Assembly (NCBI RefSeq): GCF_900091725.1
Contig: NZ_FMBW01000019.1
Span: 78,193-142,192, forward strand
Reading direction: 5' to 3'
Length of the DNA: 64,000 nt
DNA from: Streptomyces sp. DvalAA-43
Lineage (GTDB): Bacteria > Actinomycetota > Actinomycetes > Streptomycetales > Streptomycetaceae
A program made the position numbers and the translations under genes. Numbering within the stretch: the stretch's first letter is position 1; each line of letters starts with the position of its first letter. The notes below the pieces were generated by a model that did not search any database, had not been told where the DNA came from, and was given only the letters and a program-made list of their open reading frames with translations. Shown in pieces: positions 53,333 to 60,685 of the stretch.

Positions 53333-54880
53333 CTAGTCGAGGTAGTCGCGCAGCACCTGCGAACGCGACGGGTGGCGCAGCTTCGACATGGTCTTCGACT
53401 CGATCTGACGGATGCGCTCACGCGTCACGCCGTAGACCTTGCCGATCTCGTCCAGGGTCTTCGGCTGGCCGTCGGTGAGACCGAAGCGCATCGAGACCAC
53501 GCCCGCCTCGCGCTCGGAGAGCGTGTCGAGCACCGAGTGGAGCTGCTCCTGGAGGAGCGTGAAGCTGACCGCGTCGGCCGGAACGACCGCCTCGGAGTCC
53601 TCGATCAGGTCACCGAACTCGCTGTCCCCATCCTCACCCAGCGGGGTGTGGAGGGAGATCGGCTCACGACCGTACTTCTGGACCTCGATGACCTTCTCGG
53701 GGGTCATGTCGAGTTCCTTGGCCAGCTCCTCCGGGGTGGGCTCGCGGCCCAGATCCTGGAGCATCTGGCGCTGCACACGGGCGAGCTTGTTGATGACCTC
53801 GACCATGTGCACCGGGATACGGATGGTGCGGGCCTGGTCGGCCATGGCGCGGGTGATCGCCTGCCGGATCCACCAGGTGGCGTACGTGGAGAACTTGTAG
53901 CCCTTGGTGTAGTCGAACTTCTCGACCGCACGGATCAGACCCAGGTTGCCCTCCTGGATCAGGTCCAGGAAGAGCATGCCGCGGCCGGTGTAGCGCTTGG
54001 CCAGCGACACCACGAGACGGAGGTTGGCCTCCAGCAGGTGGTTCTTGGCGCGGCGGCCGTCCTCGGCGATGATCTCCAGCTCGCGCTTGAGCTTCGGAGC
54101 GAGCTTGTCGGAGTTGGCCAGCTTGTCCTCGGCGAACAGACCGGCCTCGATGCGCTTGGCGAGCTCGACCTCCTGCTCGGCGTTGAGGAGGGGAACCTTG
54201 CCGATCTGCTTGAGGTAGTCCTTGACCGGGTCGGCGGTGGCACCGGCGACGGCGACCTGCTGCGCGGGGGCGTCGTCCTCGTCGTCGTCGGAGAGGACGA
54301 AGCCCTTGTTCTCGCCCTCGCCCTCCTCTTCGTCGCCCTTGCCGACCTTTACTTCCTCGGCCGCCTCGTCGCCGTCGAGGAGCTCGTCGTCCTGCTTTCC
54401 GGACTTCTTCGTTGCTGTCTTCTTGGCCGCCGTCTTCTTCACGGCGGTCTTCTTGGCAGCCGTCTTCTTGGCTGCCGCCTTCTTCGCAGGGCCGGCCGCG
54501 GCAGCGTCGTCAGCCACCACGTCCACGGTCTCTGCCGACGGGGCGGCAGTGGCCGCGACCGTCCTGGTCACGGTCGTCTTGGCCGCGACGGTCTTGGTGG
54601 CGGTGCGCTTGACCGGGCTCTTCGCTGCGACGCTCTTGCGGGCACGTTTGGACGGCTCCGCGGCACTGACCATCAGCGTCACACCCTCTTCCTCGAGGAT
54701 CTGGTTGAGGCTGCGCAGAACATTCTTCCACTGGGTTGGCGGAATCTGGTCAGCCTCGAAGGCCCGACGCACGTCATCGCCGGCGATCTGCCCATCAGCC
54801 TTTCCCCGCTCGATGAGCGCCATCACAGACTCGGACTCGGCGATCTCCGGCGGGAGCGTACGGGATGTGCTGGCCGACAC
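53333..54880 (-). CDS. hrdB: Principal RNA polymerase sigma factor HrdB
   Basis: A 515-residue sigma-70 group 1 factor that directs RNA polymerase to housekeeping promoters. Region 1.1 lies at the N-terminus. A long Lys/Ala repeat (about 110-165, [23 protein letters not shown]) and an acidic stretch (DDDEDDA), both typical of Streptomyces HrdB, follow. Region 1.2 ([29 protein letters not shown]), region 2 ([39 protein letters not shown]), region 3 and region 4.2 ([32 protein letters not shown]) complete it. The GTG at 54880 follows GAGAGG. Confidence 0.97.
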   Translation of the reverse strand: MSASTSRTLPPEIAESESVMALIERGKADGQIAGDDVRRAFEADQIPPTQWKNVLRSLNQILEEEGVTLMVSAAEPSKRARKSVAAKSPVKRTATKTVAAKTTVTRTVAATAAPSAETVDVVADDAAAAGPAKKAAAKKTAAKKTAVKKTAAKKTATKKSGKQDDELLDGDEAAEEVKVGKGDEEEGEGENKGFVLSDDDEDDAPAQQVAVAGATADPVKDYLKQIGKVPLLNAEQEVELAKRIEAGLFAEDKLANSDKLAPKLKRELEIIAEDGRRAKNHLLEANLRLVVSLAKRYTGRGMLFLDLIQEGNLGLIRAVEKFDYTKGYKFSTYATWWIRQAITRAMADQARTIRIPVHMVEVINKLARVQRQMLQDLGREPTPEELAKELDMTPEKVIEVQKYGREPISLHTPLGEDGDSEFGDLIEDSEAVVPADAVSFTLLQEQLHSVLDTLSEREAGVVSMRFGLTDGQPKTLDEIGKVYGVTRERIRQIESKTMSKLRHPSRSQVLRDYLD

Positions 54881-55203
54881 GAACAACCTCTCGGAACGAT
54901 GGAAACGGCTTCCGGCCCGGCCCCGAAAAGGGCTTGAGCCGACGACCGCCGGGCTGGGAATGTACCGGCGGCGCGGGTTTGGCCTCAGAACTGCACAGCG
55001 CACTGAACGGCTGCTGTATTCCTTCCGCGGCGGTCACCTCTTAAGTCATCGCACTGTCTCGAGGAGTGTTACGCCCAATCCGCGTGGCCCGAGTCACACC
55101 TCATTTGCGACGAACGTGACCAAGGGCGCAAAACCGTGCAGCCGTGTCGCCGGACCATGGCAGCCCGACGACACGCGGTTCGCACACCCCGGCCGTGCTG
55201 TGC
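54881..55203 (-). other. 323-bp hrdB upstream region
   Basis: The region between the whiH stop and the hrdB start should hold the hrdB promoters. I see GGAAT on the minus strand (55022-55018), a possible sigma-R -35, but the base triplet 18 bp on is GCT instead of GTT. TAACAC near 55060 has no well-spaced -35. No terminator for whiH and no ORF is convincing. Confidence 0.4.
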
Positions 55204-56091
55204 TCAGTGCTCGCGGGGCGCGGGTACCACACGCTCCACCTCGGAGTGGACGACGAGCAGTTGGCGCATGGCGGCTTCGGCGCCCGCCGCGTCGCCGGAC
55301 GCGAGGGCTTCGACGATCCGGGCGTGATGGCCGAGGGACGCCTCGCCGGGGCGGTCACAGCCCGTGACCGGGCCGCCCGATACCTGCAGTGCCGCGGAAA
55401 CGATGCCGGAGAGGTGCTCCAGCATGCGGTTGCCCGCCGCCTGGATGAGCAGGGAGTGGAATTCCGCATCGGCCCGGGAGCAGGTGATGGCGTCCCCCTG
55501 CGTGACCGCGTGCCCCATGATCTCCACCATGTCGCCGAGGCGCTGCTGGATGTCCTCGCGGCCGTGGCCTGCGGCGAGACGCGCGGCCAGGGGCTCGATC
55601 GTCCACCGGAGCTCCCCGAGCTCGCGACGCTGGTCCTCACGCTGAGGACCGAAGGCGCGCCATTCGATGATGTCGGGATCCAGCAGGTTCCAGTCACTGA
55701 CGGGGCGGACCCGGGTGCCCACGTTGGGACGGGCGCTGACCAGGCCCTTGGCTTCGAGAACACGCAGCGATTCGCGTACGACGGTGCGGGAGACCTCGAA
55801 ACGTTGACCGATCTCCTCCGGCACGAGGGGGCGGTCGGCGCCCAGGTCGCCGGAAACGATCATCTGACCCAGCTGCTGAACGAGTTGACCGTGGAGGCCG
55901 CGGCCCCGGCTGGCCGAGCCCCGCCGGGTCACCCGGCCGAGGTCGGCGTCGGGGCCGTCCCAGGAACGAAGAGCGGCACGCTCGCCGGCCGGCGCCTCCG
56001 CATACGGGTAGCGATCGAGTTCACCCGGGCCGGCGAGGCCGGAATCGGCGGAGCGGGCGGCGGTCATCATGGTGTGCGCAAGGGTACTCAC
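55204..56091 (-). CDS. whiH: Sporulation regulator WhiH (GntR/FadR family)
   Basis: A 295-residue GntR-family regulator. An N-terminal extension of about 60 residues precedes the winged helix (GLHGQLVQQLGQMIVSGDLG ... EEIGQRFEVSRTVVRESLRVLEAKGLV). The FCD ligand domain follows (AEFHSLLIQAAGNRMLEHL, HARIVEALASGDAAGAEAAM) with the histidines of its metal site. Length, family and position directly upstream of hrdB identify it as WhiH, needed for sporulation septation in aerial hyphae. The GTG at 56091 follows AAGGA. GGTTTATACC lies about 100 bp upstream and may be its own operator. Confidence 0.88.
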   Translation of the reverse strand: MSTLAHTMMTAARSADSGLAGPGELDRYPYAEAPAGERAALRSWDGPDADLGRVTRRGSASRGRGLHGQLVQQLGQMIVSGDLGADRPLVPEEIGQRFEVSRTVVRESLRVLEAKGLVSARPNVGTRVRPVSDWNLLDPDIIEWRAFGPQREDQRRELGELRWTIEPLAARLAAGHGREDIQQRLGDMVEIMGHAVTQGDAITCSRADAEFHSLLIQAAGNRMLEHLSGIVSAALQVSGGPVTGCDRPGEASLGHHARIVEALASGDAAGAEAAMRQLLVVHSEVERVVPAPREH

Positions 56092-56186
56092 GCATCCTTT
56101 GTCGGCGCAGCTCACCCGGCTCTTGAGGTCTTTGGTGAAAAGCACACGAAAGGGTGATCGCCGCCAGCCCCCCAATTGACGCTTTA

Positions 56187-56200
56187 CTGGTATAAACCGG
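56187..56200. promoter_or_regulatory. Possible WhiH operator/promoter element
   Basis: CTGGTATAAACCGG contains the inverted GGT/ACC arms around ATAA. On the minus strand TAAAGCG (56186-56180) could be the -35 of a WhiG-type promoter, but no GCCGATAA element follows at 15-16 bp. WhiH autoregulation is known in S. coelicolor; the assignment of this element is inference. Confidence 0.3.
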
Positions 56201-56215
56201 GCGTTCTATTGAGGG

Positions 56216-58126
56216 CTACGGGGTCGGACCCGATCCGGCGGCGCCCTGAGAGCGCCAACGAGCCCCGCCATGAAGGCTGGTGAACAGATAGGCGCAGACC
56301 AGGACCGACAGCGACAACGCCAGCGCGGCCCCCACCGGATGCGCCACGACCCCCAGGACAGCCGCCACCCATCGGTCCGTCTCGTACGGCCAGCGCGGCC
56401 ACATCAGCTCGCGAAGCCCGGCCGGAAGCCCGGCGACCGGGCGGGATCCCGGTGCCGTCAGCACCTTCTGGACGAGCGGCACGACAAGCACGGGGACGGC
56501 GAGTACCGCGGCGACACCGGCCGTCGTCACCCGGAAGACCCCGGCGGCCAGGAGGCCCGCCCAGGCGCAGCCGACGGTCAGCGCCACCCAACTCGCGCCC
56601 AGGAAAACCGGATTCGGCGGGACGTGGACCACACCGCCGCCGTACACGACGTGAAGGGTTGCGGCGGAGACCAGCACGACGGCCAGGGCGAGCACCACGG
56701 CGACGCCCGCGGACACCACCAGCTTGGCCAGAAGCAGCCCCAGGCGGCGGGGCACGGTGCCCCGGCCCGCAGCGAGCGCGGGGTAGCGGAATTCGTCACC
56801 GAACGCGAGGGCGCCGAGCAGTCCGGCCCCGATCGCCGCGGGCGGCAGAGGCAGCAGCGACGGCCAGGCCGCCAGCACCTTCGGCAACGGAGCATGACCG
56901 GAGCGGGCGAGGAGCACGGAGAGCCCGACGGAGACGACCAGAACAGCAGCCATGATCAAGGCCGTTGTCCTGACACCGAGCAGACGGCGCAGCTCGTATC
57001 GCAGCGGGTGAAGCGGGCCAGGAGCCGGGCGGCGGTGGATGGGCGGCAGCTCCGGACCCGACCTCTCCATGGCCGATCGCGGACCGCACGGCCCTGTACC
57101 GCCGCCCGCCCCTGCGCTGCTGTCCGCCCCTGGGGTGCGGTGAGGCTCTGCGGGGACCGCCGGATCCGGGACGGCTGCGGCAGCTGCCGGGGCGACGAAC
57201 CCCGTGGGAGCCTCGGATCCTGCGGGGCTCGTGCCGTCCCCGGGGGGCGTGGAGCCGGTGTCGCCGACCTCGTCGGCCAGTTGATGCACCGGGAGCCCGT
57301 GCCGGAACGCGGTGTCGCCGATCTCCGCGCAGGTGGAGCCGTACACGGCGAGGCGGCCACCGGCTTCGGTGACCACTTCGACCGAGCGCCGGGCCGCTCG
57401 GGCCTCCCGGCGGACGACGGCCGCGAGACGGTCCGCGTGCGGCGTCCGGACCGCGACCCGGGGACGGAGGCGGGTCCGGGAGAAGTCACCGGCGTCCTGG
57501 TCGGCGACGAGGCGGCCGCCGTCGATGGTGACCACACGGTCGGCGGCCCTCGCGGCCTCCTTGGGGTCCGCCGTGGTGTACAGCACGGTCCCGCCCCGGT
57601 CCGCGTGGGCCCGCAGCAGCCCGTGCAGCCAACAGCCCTCGCGCGGAGCGAGGCCCTCCGCAGGATCGTCGAGGACGAGCGTGTGCGGATCACCGAGCAG
57701 CGCCGAAGCGAGGGCGAGGCGTCGGTCCATGCCGAGCGAGAGGGAGCCGATGCGCTGCTCCCCGAGCCCGGCGAGACCTACGAGTTCGAGCAGTTCATCG
57801 GCCCGCGTGGCAGGTACGCCCGCGGCGGCGCCGAGCATCCGGAGCTGGCCGCGGGCGGTACGGGCGGGGTGGCCCGGTACGTCTCCGAGCAGCACGCCCA
57901 CCTCGCGCGCGGGGTGCGGGATCCGGTGCATGGGTCTGCCCCGGAAGTGGGTGACACCCCGCCCCGAGTCGAGTTCGAGCATGAGGCGGAGGGCTGCCGT
58001 CTTGCCCGAGCCGGGGGTGCCCAGGAGCGCGGTGACCCGGCCGGGTCCGGCTTCAAAGGTGAGATCGTCCACGGCGGCCGGAAGACCACGGCGGGGGGCG
58101 CTGGTGAGTCCGATGGCCTGGAGCAT
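56216..58126 (-). CDS. ABC ATPase-permease fusion with degenerate catalytic motifs
   Basis: 636 residues. Residues 1-220 are an ABC ATPase with intact Walker A G36-T43 (GTPGSGKT) and signature SLSLG (128-132). The Walker B reads LVLDDP, with D154 where the catalytic glutamate belongs. The H-loop reads YTTADP, with A186 where the histidine belongs, and no Q-loop glutamine is evident. A Pro/Ala/Gly linker (about 320-385) joins it to an ABC-2-like membrane domain with about six spans (residues 405-625). Nucleotide binding is likely but efficient hydrolysis is not. It lies 124 bp upstream of whiH on the same strand. The ATG at 58126 has GAGAGA upstream. Confidence 0.85.
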   Translation of the reverse strand: MLQAIGLTSAPRRGLPAAVDDLTFEAGPGRVTALLGTPGSGKTAALRLMLELDSGRGVTHFRGRPMHRIPHPAREVGVLLGDVPGHPARTARGQLRMLGAAAGVPATRADELLELVGLAGLGEQRIGSLSLGMDRRLALASALLGDPHTLVLDDPAEGLAPREGCWLHGLLRAHADRGGTVLYTTADPKEAARAADRVVTIDGGRLVADQDAGDFSRTRLRPRVAVRTPHADRLAAVVRREARAARRSVEVVTEAGGRLAVYGSTCAEIGDTAFRHGLPVHQLADEVGDTGSTPPGDGTSPAGSEAPTGFVAPAAAAAVPDPAVPAEPHRTPGADSSAGAGGGTGPCGPRSAMERSGPELPPIHRRPAPGPLHPLRYELRRLLGVRTTALIMAAVLVVSVGLSVLLARSGHAPLPKVLAAWPSLLPLPPAAIGAGLLGALAFGDEFRYPALAAGRGTVPRRLGLLLAKLVVSAGVAVVLALAVVLVSAATLHVVYGGGVVHVPPNPVFLGASWVALTVGCAWAGLLAAGVFRVTTAGVAAVLAVPVLVVPLVQKVLTAPGSRPVAGLPAGLRELMWPRWPYETDRWVAAVLGVVAHPVGAALALSLSVLVCAYLFTSLHGGARWRSQGAAGSGPTP

Positions 58127-58238
58127 CGCTTCTCTCGCGGAAGGTGAAACCGCTCGGCGGCAGGGCGGGTACCGCAGAAAGATAACGCGACATATCCGAC
58201 TTTCCGTGCAGCTCCAGCCCTGTGGGCGTTCCGCGAGG

Positions 58239-59003
58239 TCAGACTTCCGGCCGCAGCATCGGGGGGTTGAGCACGGTGGCCGCACCGGCCCGGAAGAGCT
58301 GGGCCGGGCGTCCGCCCTGGCGTGTGGTCGTCCCGCCGGTGGGCACCAGGAAGCCAGGGGTGCCGGTGACCTTGCGATGGAAGTTCCGCGGATCGAGAAC
58401 CACTCCCCACACCGCCTCGTACACCCGCCGGAGCTCGCCCACCGTGAACTCCGGCGGGCAGAAGGCGGTGGCCAGGGAGGAGTATTCGATCTTGGAGCGG
58501 GCCCGTTCGACACCGTCGGCAAGGATCCGCGCATGGTCGAAGGCCAGTGGGGCCTGGTTCTCGTCCTCGTGGCCGAGGTTCCCCTCCGCCCCGAGCAGGT
58601 CTTCGACGGGCGACCATCGCGCGCTGTTCGCATCGCCACCCGCCCGTGGGGCCGGCAGATCGGGGGCCAGGGCGAGATGCGCGACGCTGACGACGCGCAT
58701 CCGGGGATCACGACCGGGGTCGCCGTAGGTGGCGAGCTGTTCGAGGTGGGCGCCGTTCCCGATCGCCGGGGCGGCCGGGTCCTGGGCGCACAGGCCGGTC
58801 TCCTCGACGAGCTCACGCGCTGCTGCGGCTCCGAGATCCTCATCGGCTCTGACGAACCCGCCGGGCAGTGCCCATCGCCCCTGGAACGGTGACTCACCAC
58901 GGCGTACCACCAGCGCGCAGAGCGCATGGCGGCGCACCGTGAGCACGACCAGGTCGACGGTGACAGCGAAGGGCGGGAAAGTCGACGGGTCGTAGGGCGG
59001 CAT
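58239..59003 (-). CDS. NrtR-like Nudix regulator (Nudix domain plus winged helix)
   Basis: A 254-residue protein. The Nudix box is complete (GGFVRADEDLGAAAARELVEETGL: G-x5-E-x7-REL-x-EE-x-G). The C-terminal third is the winged-helix domain of NrtR regulators (FTVGELRRVYEAVWG ... LDPRNFHRKVTGTPGFL ... GGRPAQLFR). NrtR proteins repress NAD-synthesis or related genes and bind ADP-ribose, usually without strong hydrolase activity. The ATG at 59003 has no strong Shine-Dalgarno. TCGTC-N5-GACGA lies 14 bp upstream and may be its own operator. The regulon is unknown. Confidence 0.88.
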   Translation of the reverse strand: MPPYDPSTFPPFAVTVDLVVLTVRRHALCALVVRRGESPFQGRWALPGGFVRADEDLGAAAARELVEETGLCAQDPAAPAIGNGAHLEQLATYGDPGRDPRMRVVSVAHLALAPDLPAPRAGGDANSARWSPVEDLLGAEGNLGHEDENQAPLAFDHARILADGVERARSKIEYSSLATAFCPPEFTVGELRRVYEAVWGVVLDPRNFHRKVTGTPGFLVPTGGTTTRQGGRPAQLFRAGAATVLNPPMLRPEV

Positions 59004-59016
59004 GCGGTGATCATAG

Positions 59017-59031
59017 TCGTCTGCCTGACGA
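59017..59031. promoter_or_regulatory. Inverted repeat in front of the NrtR-like gene
   Basis: TCGTC-TGCCT-GACGA: perfect 5-bp arms with a 5-bp spacer, placed 14 bp upstream of the start. A good position for autoregulation, but short. Confidence 0.35.
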
Positions 59032-59134
59032 TAAACACTCCCTTCGCGATGCTCTTCGAGGAGCTCTTCCCCGTCCGCTCCATACCGGGTCCCCGCCCTC
59101 CCCACCTCGTGTCCCGCGTCGTCGCGGCCTCCGG

Positions 59135-60433
59135 TCATCCCTCACCATCGGATGCACGCCGGCTGGGAGCGGCTCGTCCGGAACGACGCCGGGCGGCCGG
59201 GGATTCGGGACGGGCGGGGCCGGTCGGGGCCTTCTTCCTCCGCGGGGAGGCCGGCCGCCCCGCGCGGGGTCGCGCACTCCGGACGGTCCGGTGCCCGCGC
59301 CGCCCCGTTCGCGCACTGCGCTCCCCGCGCAGACACCGGCGCAGGGTCTCCGGGTCGAGGCCCTGGTTGCACGCCTCATGAAGGAGTTGGGCGAAGGTGT
59401 ACGCCGGGTCCATCCGCAGGGCGAGGCCCAGCGCAACCCGCGCGCTCGGTTCATCGCCCATCGACCACGAGACCCATCCGGCCAGGGTCAGTGGCGCAGC
59501 GGCATGCTCCTCGTACGGCGCCACGCAGCGACGGGACAGTGCGCGCCAGAGCCGCAACGCCGAATCCGCTTCCTCGCCTTCCATCCATTCCGCGGCCCTG
59601 TCGCGGGTCTCCCGGTCCTGGAGTCCGAGAATCACCGCGGCCGCCTCGTCATGGCCGATCAGCCGGTCGTCGTTGATGTCGCAGGCGGACGGCGCCGCCA
59701 CCGGTGCCTCCCTGAGGCGTTTCATGAGCCGCCGGGCAAGGTCCAGGGTCTCGCGGGCCACTTCCTCGCGTCCCGCTTCGTCGAGGAGCCTGGGCATCAG
59801 TTCAGCGCCCGCGGAATCGAGCGCGTGTTGCTGACCTGCCGCCGCCGAGGTCTTCAGCGGTGCGAGCCGCGTCTCCATCTCCCGCAGCGATCCGCGTACT
59901 TGAATGCCCGCGTACGCGGCGGCGGCCGCCATCACCGACGTGCCGGGCATGGCCAGCTGGTTTCCCTCCGCCGGGCAGCAGCGCGCGTCCGGACAGCAGT
60001 AGGACCAGTACCGGCCGTCGGAGATGCAGAGCGCTTCGAGCACCGGCACGTCCAGGGCGCCGCAGGCCCTACGCAAGCGCTGGGCGAGCGGCCGCAGCCG
60101 CTCCATCAGCTGGCTGCCGGACTCGCCCTCGGCGGGATCCTGACAGAGGAAGATGACGATCGCATCAGGTCGCTCCCCCCGACGCTCGCTGCCCTTGATC
60201 AAGCACTCGGCAAGCTGCTCGGCGACGGGTGCCCATTCCTGGGGCGACTGCGGGATGCCGAGCCTGAGCCGGCCGCCGAAGCGGCCCCTGCCGCCGTGCA
60301 GGGCGACCATGATCACGCTGTCGTTCGGGTGAAATCCCATGAGATAGGGGAGGGCATCGGCGAGTTCGGCAGGCCCTCGCAGGGTGATCTGCTGCTCGTC
60401 GACCGGACCGGTGGATTCGTGGTGCTGGTTCAT
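59135..60433 (-). CDS. DUF4192 domain-containing protein
   Basis: A 432-residue actinobacterial protein. The DUF4192 core starts ITLRGPAELADALPYLMGFHPNDSVIMVALHG and includes VIFLCQDPAEGESG and the cysteine-rich YWSYCCPDARCCPAEGN (four cysteines within ten residues). A helical repeat-like region precedes a basic Arg/Pro/Ala tail of about 60 residues. Function unknown. The ATG at 60433 follows GGGACGG. Two DnaA boxes lie 40-60 bp upstream of the start. Confidence 0.88.
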   Translation of the reverse strand: MNQHHESTGPVDEQQITLRGPAELADALPYLMGFHPNDSVIMVALHGGRGRFGGRLRLGIPQSPQEWAPVAEQLAECLIKGSERRGERPDAIVIFLCQDPAEGESGSQLMERLRPLAQRLRRACGALDVPVLEALCISDGRYWSYCCPDARCCPAEGNQLAMPGTSVMAAAAAYAGIQVRGSLREMETRLAPLKTSAAAGQQHALDSAGAELMPRLLDEAGREEVARETLDLARRLMKRLREAPVAAPSACDINDDRLIGHDEAAAVILGLQDRETRDRAAEWMEGEEADSALRLWRALSRRCVAPYEEHAAAPLTLAGWVSWSMGDEPSARVALGLALRMDPAYTFAQLLHEACNQGLDPETLRRCLRGERSARTGRRGHRTVRSARPRAGRPASPRRKKAPTGPARPESPAARRRSGRAAPSRRASDGEG

Positions 60434-60462
60434 GGCATGACCGTCCCGCAGGCGGCCGAATT

Positions 60463-60502
60463 CCGCGACCCCTGTGGATAACTTTGTCCACAGGGGTCGC
60501 GG
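60463..60502. promoter_or_regulatory. Palindrome containing two head-to-head DnaA boxes
   Basis: 16-bp perfect arms (60463-60478 and 60487-60502) frame two DnaA boxes. TGTGGATAA (60473-60481) is the complement of TTATCCACA, the E. coli consensus. TTGTCCACA (60484-60492) is the consensus preferred by Streptomyces DnaA. They face outward from a 2-bp spacer. The site lies in the 252 bp between recQ and the DUF4192 gene, just upstream of the latter. Confidence 0.7.
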
Positions 60503-60685
60503 GGCCGTTCGCCATGTGCCGTACCCATGGGGTTGCATGGGGCATGACCGACCGTCATCGGCCAGCACCGGGCCCGGGGCAGGGGTTTGTTCGGTGCACT
60601 CACGGTGGCTCGAGGGCGCCAGGAAGGATGGCGGAGAGCGCCTTGCCCGGCCGGCTTCCGGCAGTCGGCCGGGGCACGAAGGGGC

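Noticed and set aside
54881..55022. Sigma-R promoter for hrdB (GGAAT on the minus strand)
   Set aside because: The -10 triplet at N18 is GCT, not GTT. The element may still be real, but the sequence alone does not support it.
56160..56190. WhiG-type promoter for whiH
   Set aside because: TAAA is present, but no GCCGATAA-like -10 lies at the required 15-16 bp spacing.
58127..59083. Single 955-codon ORF covering the Nudix gene region and the ABC fusion
   Set aside because: The first 319 codons are an out-of-frame shadow of the Nudix gene; the ABC protein starts at 58126 with its own initiation signals.
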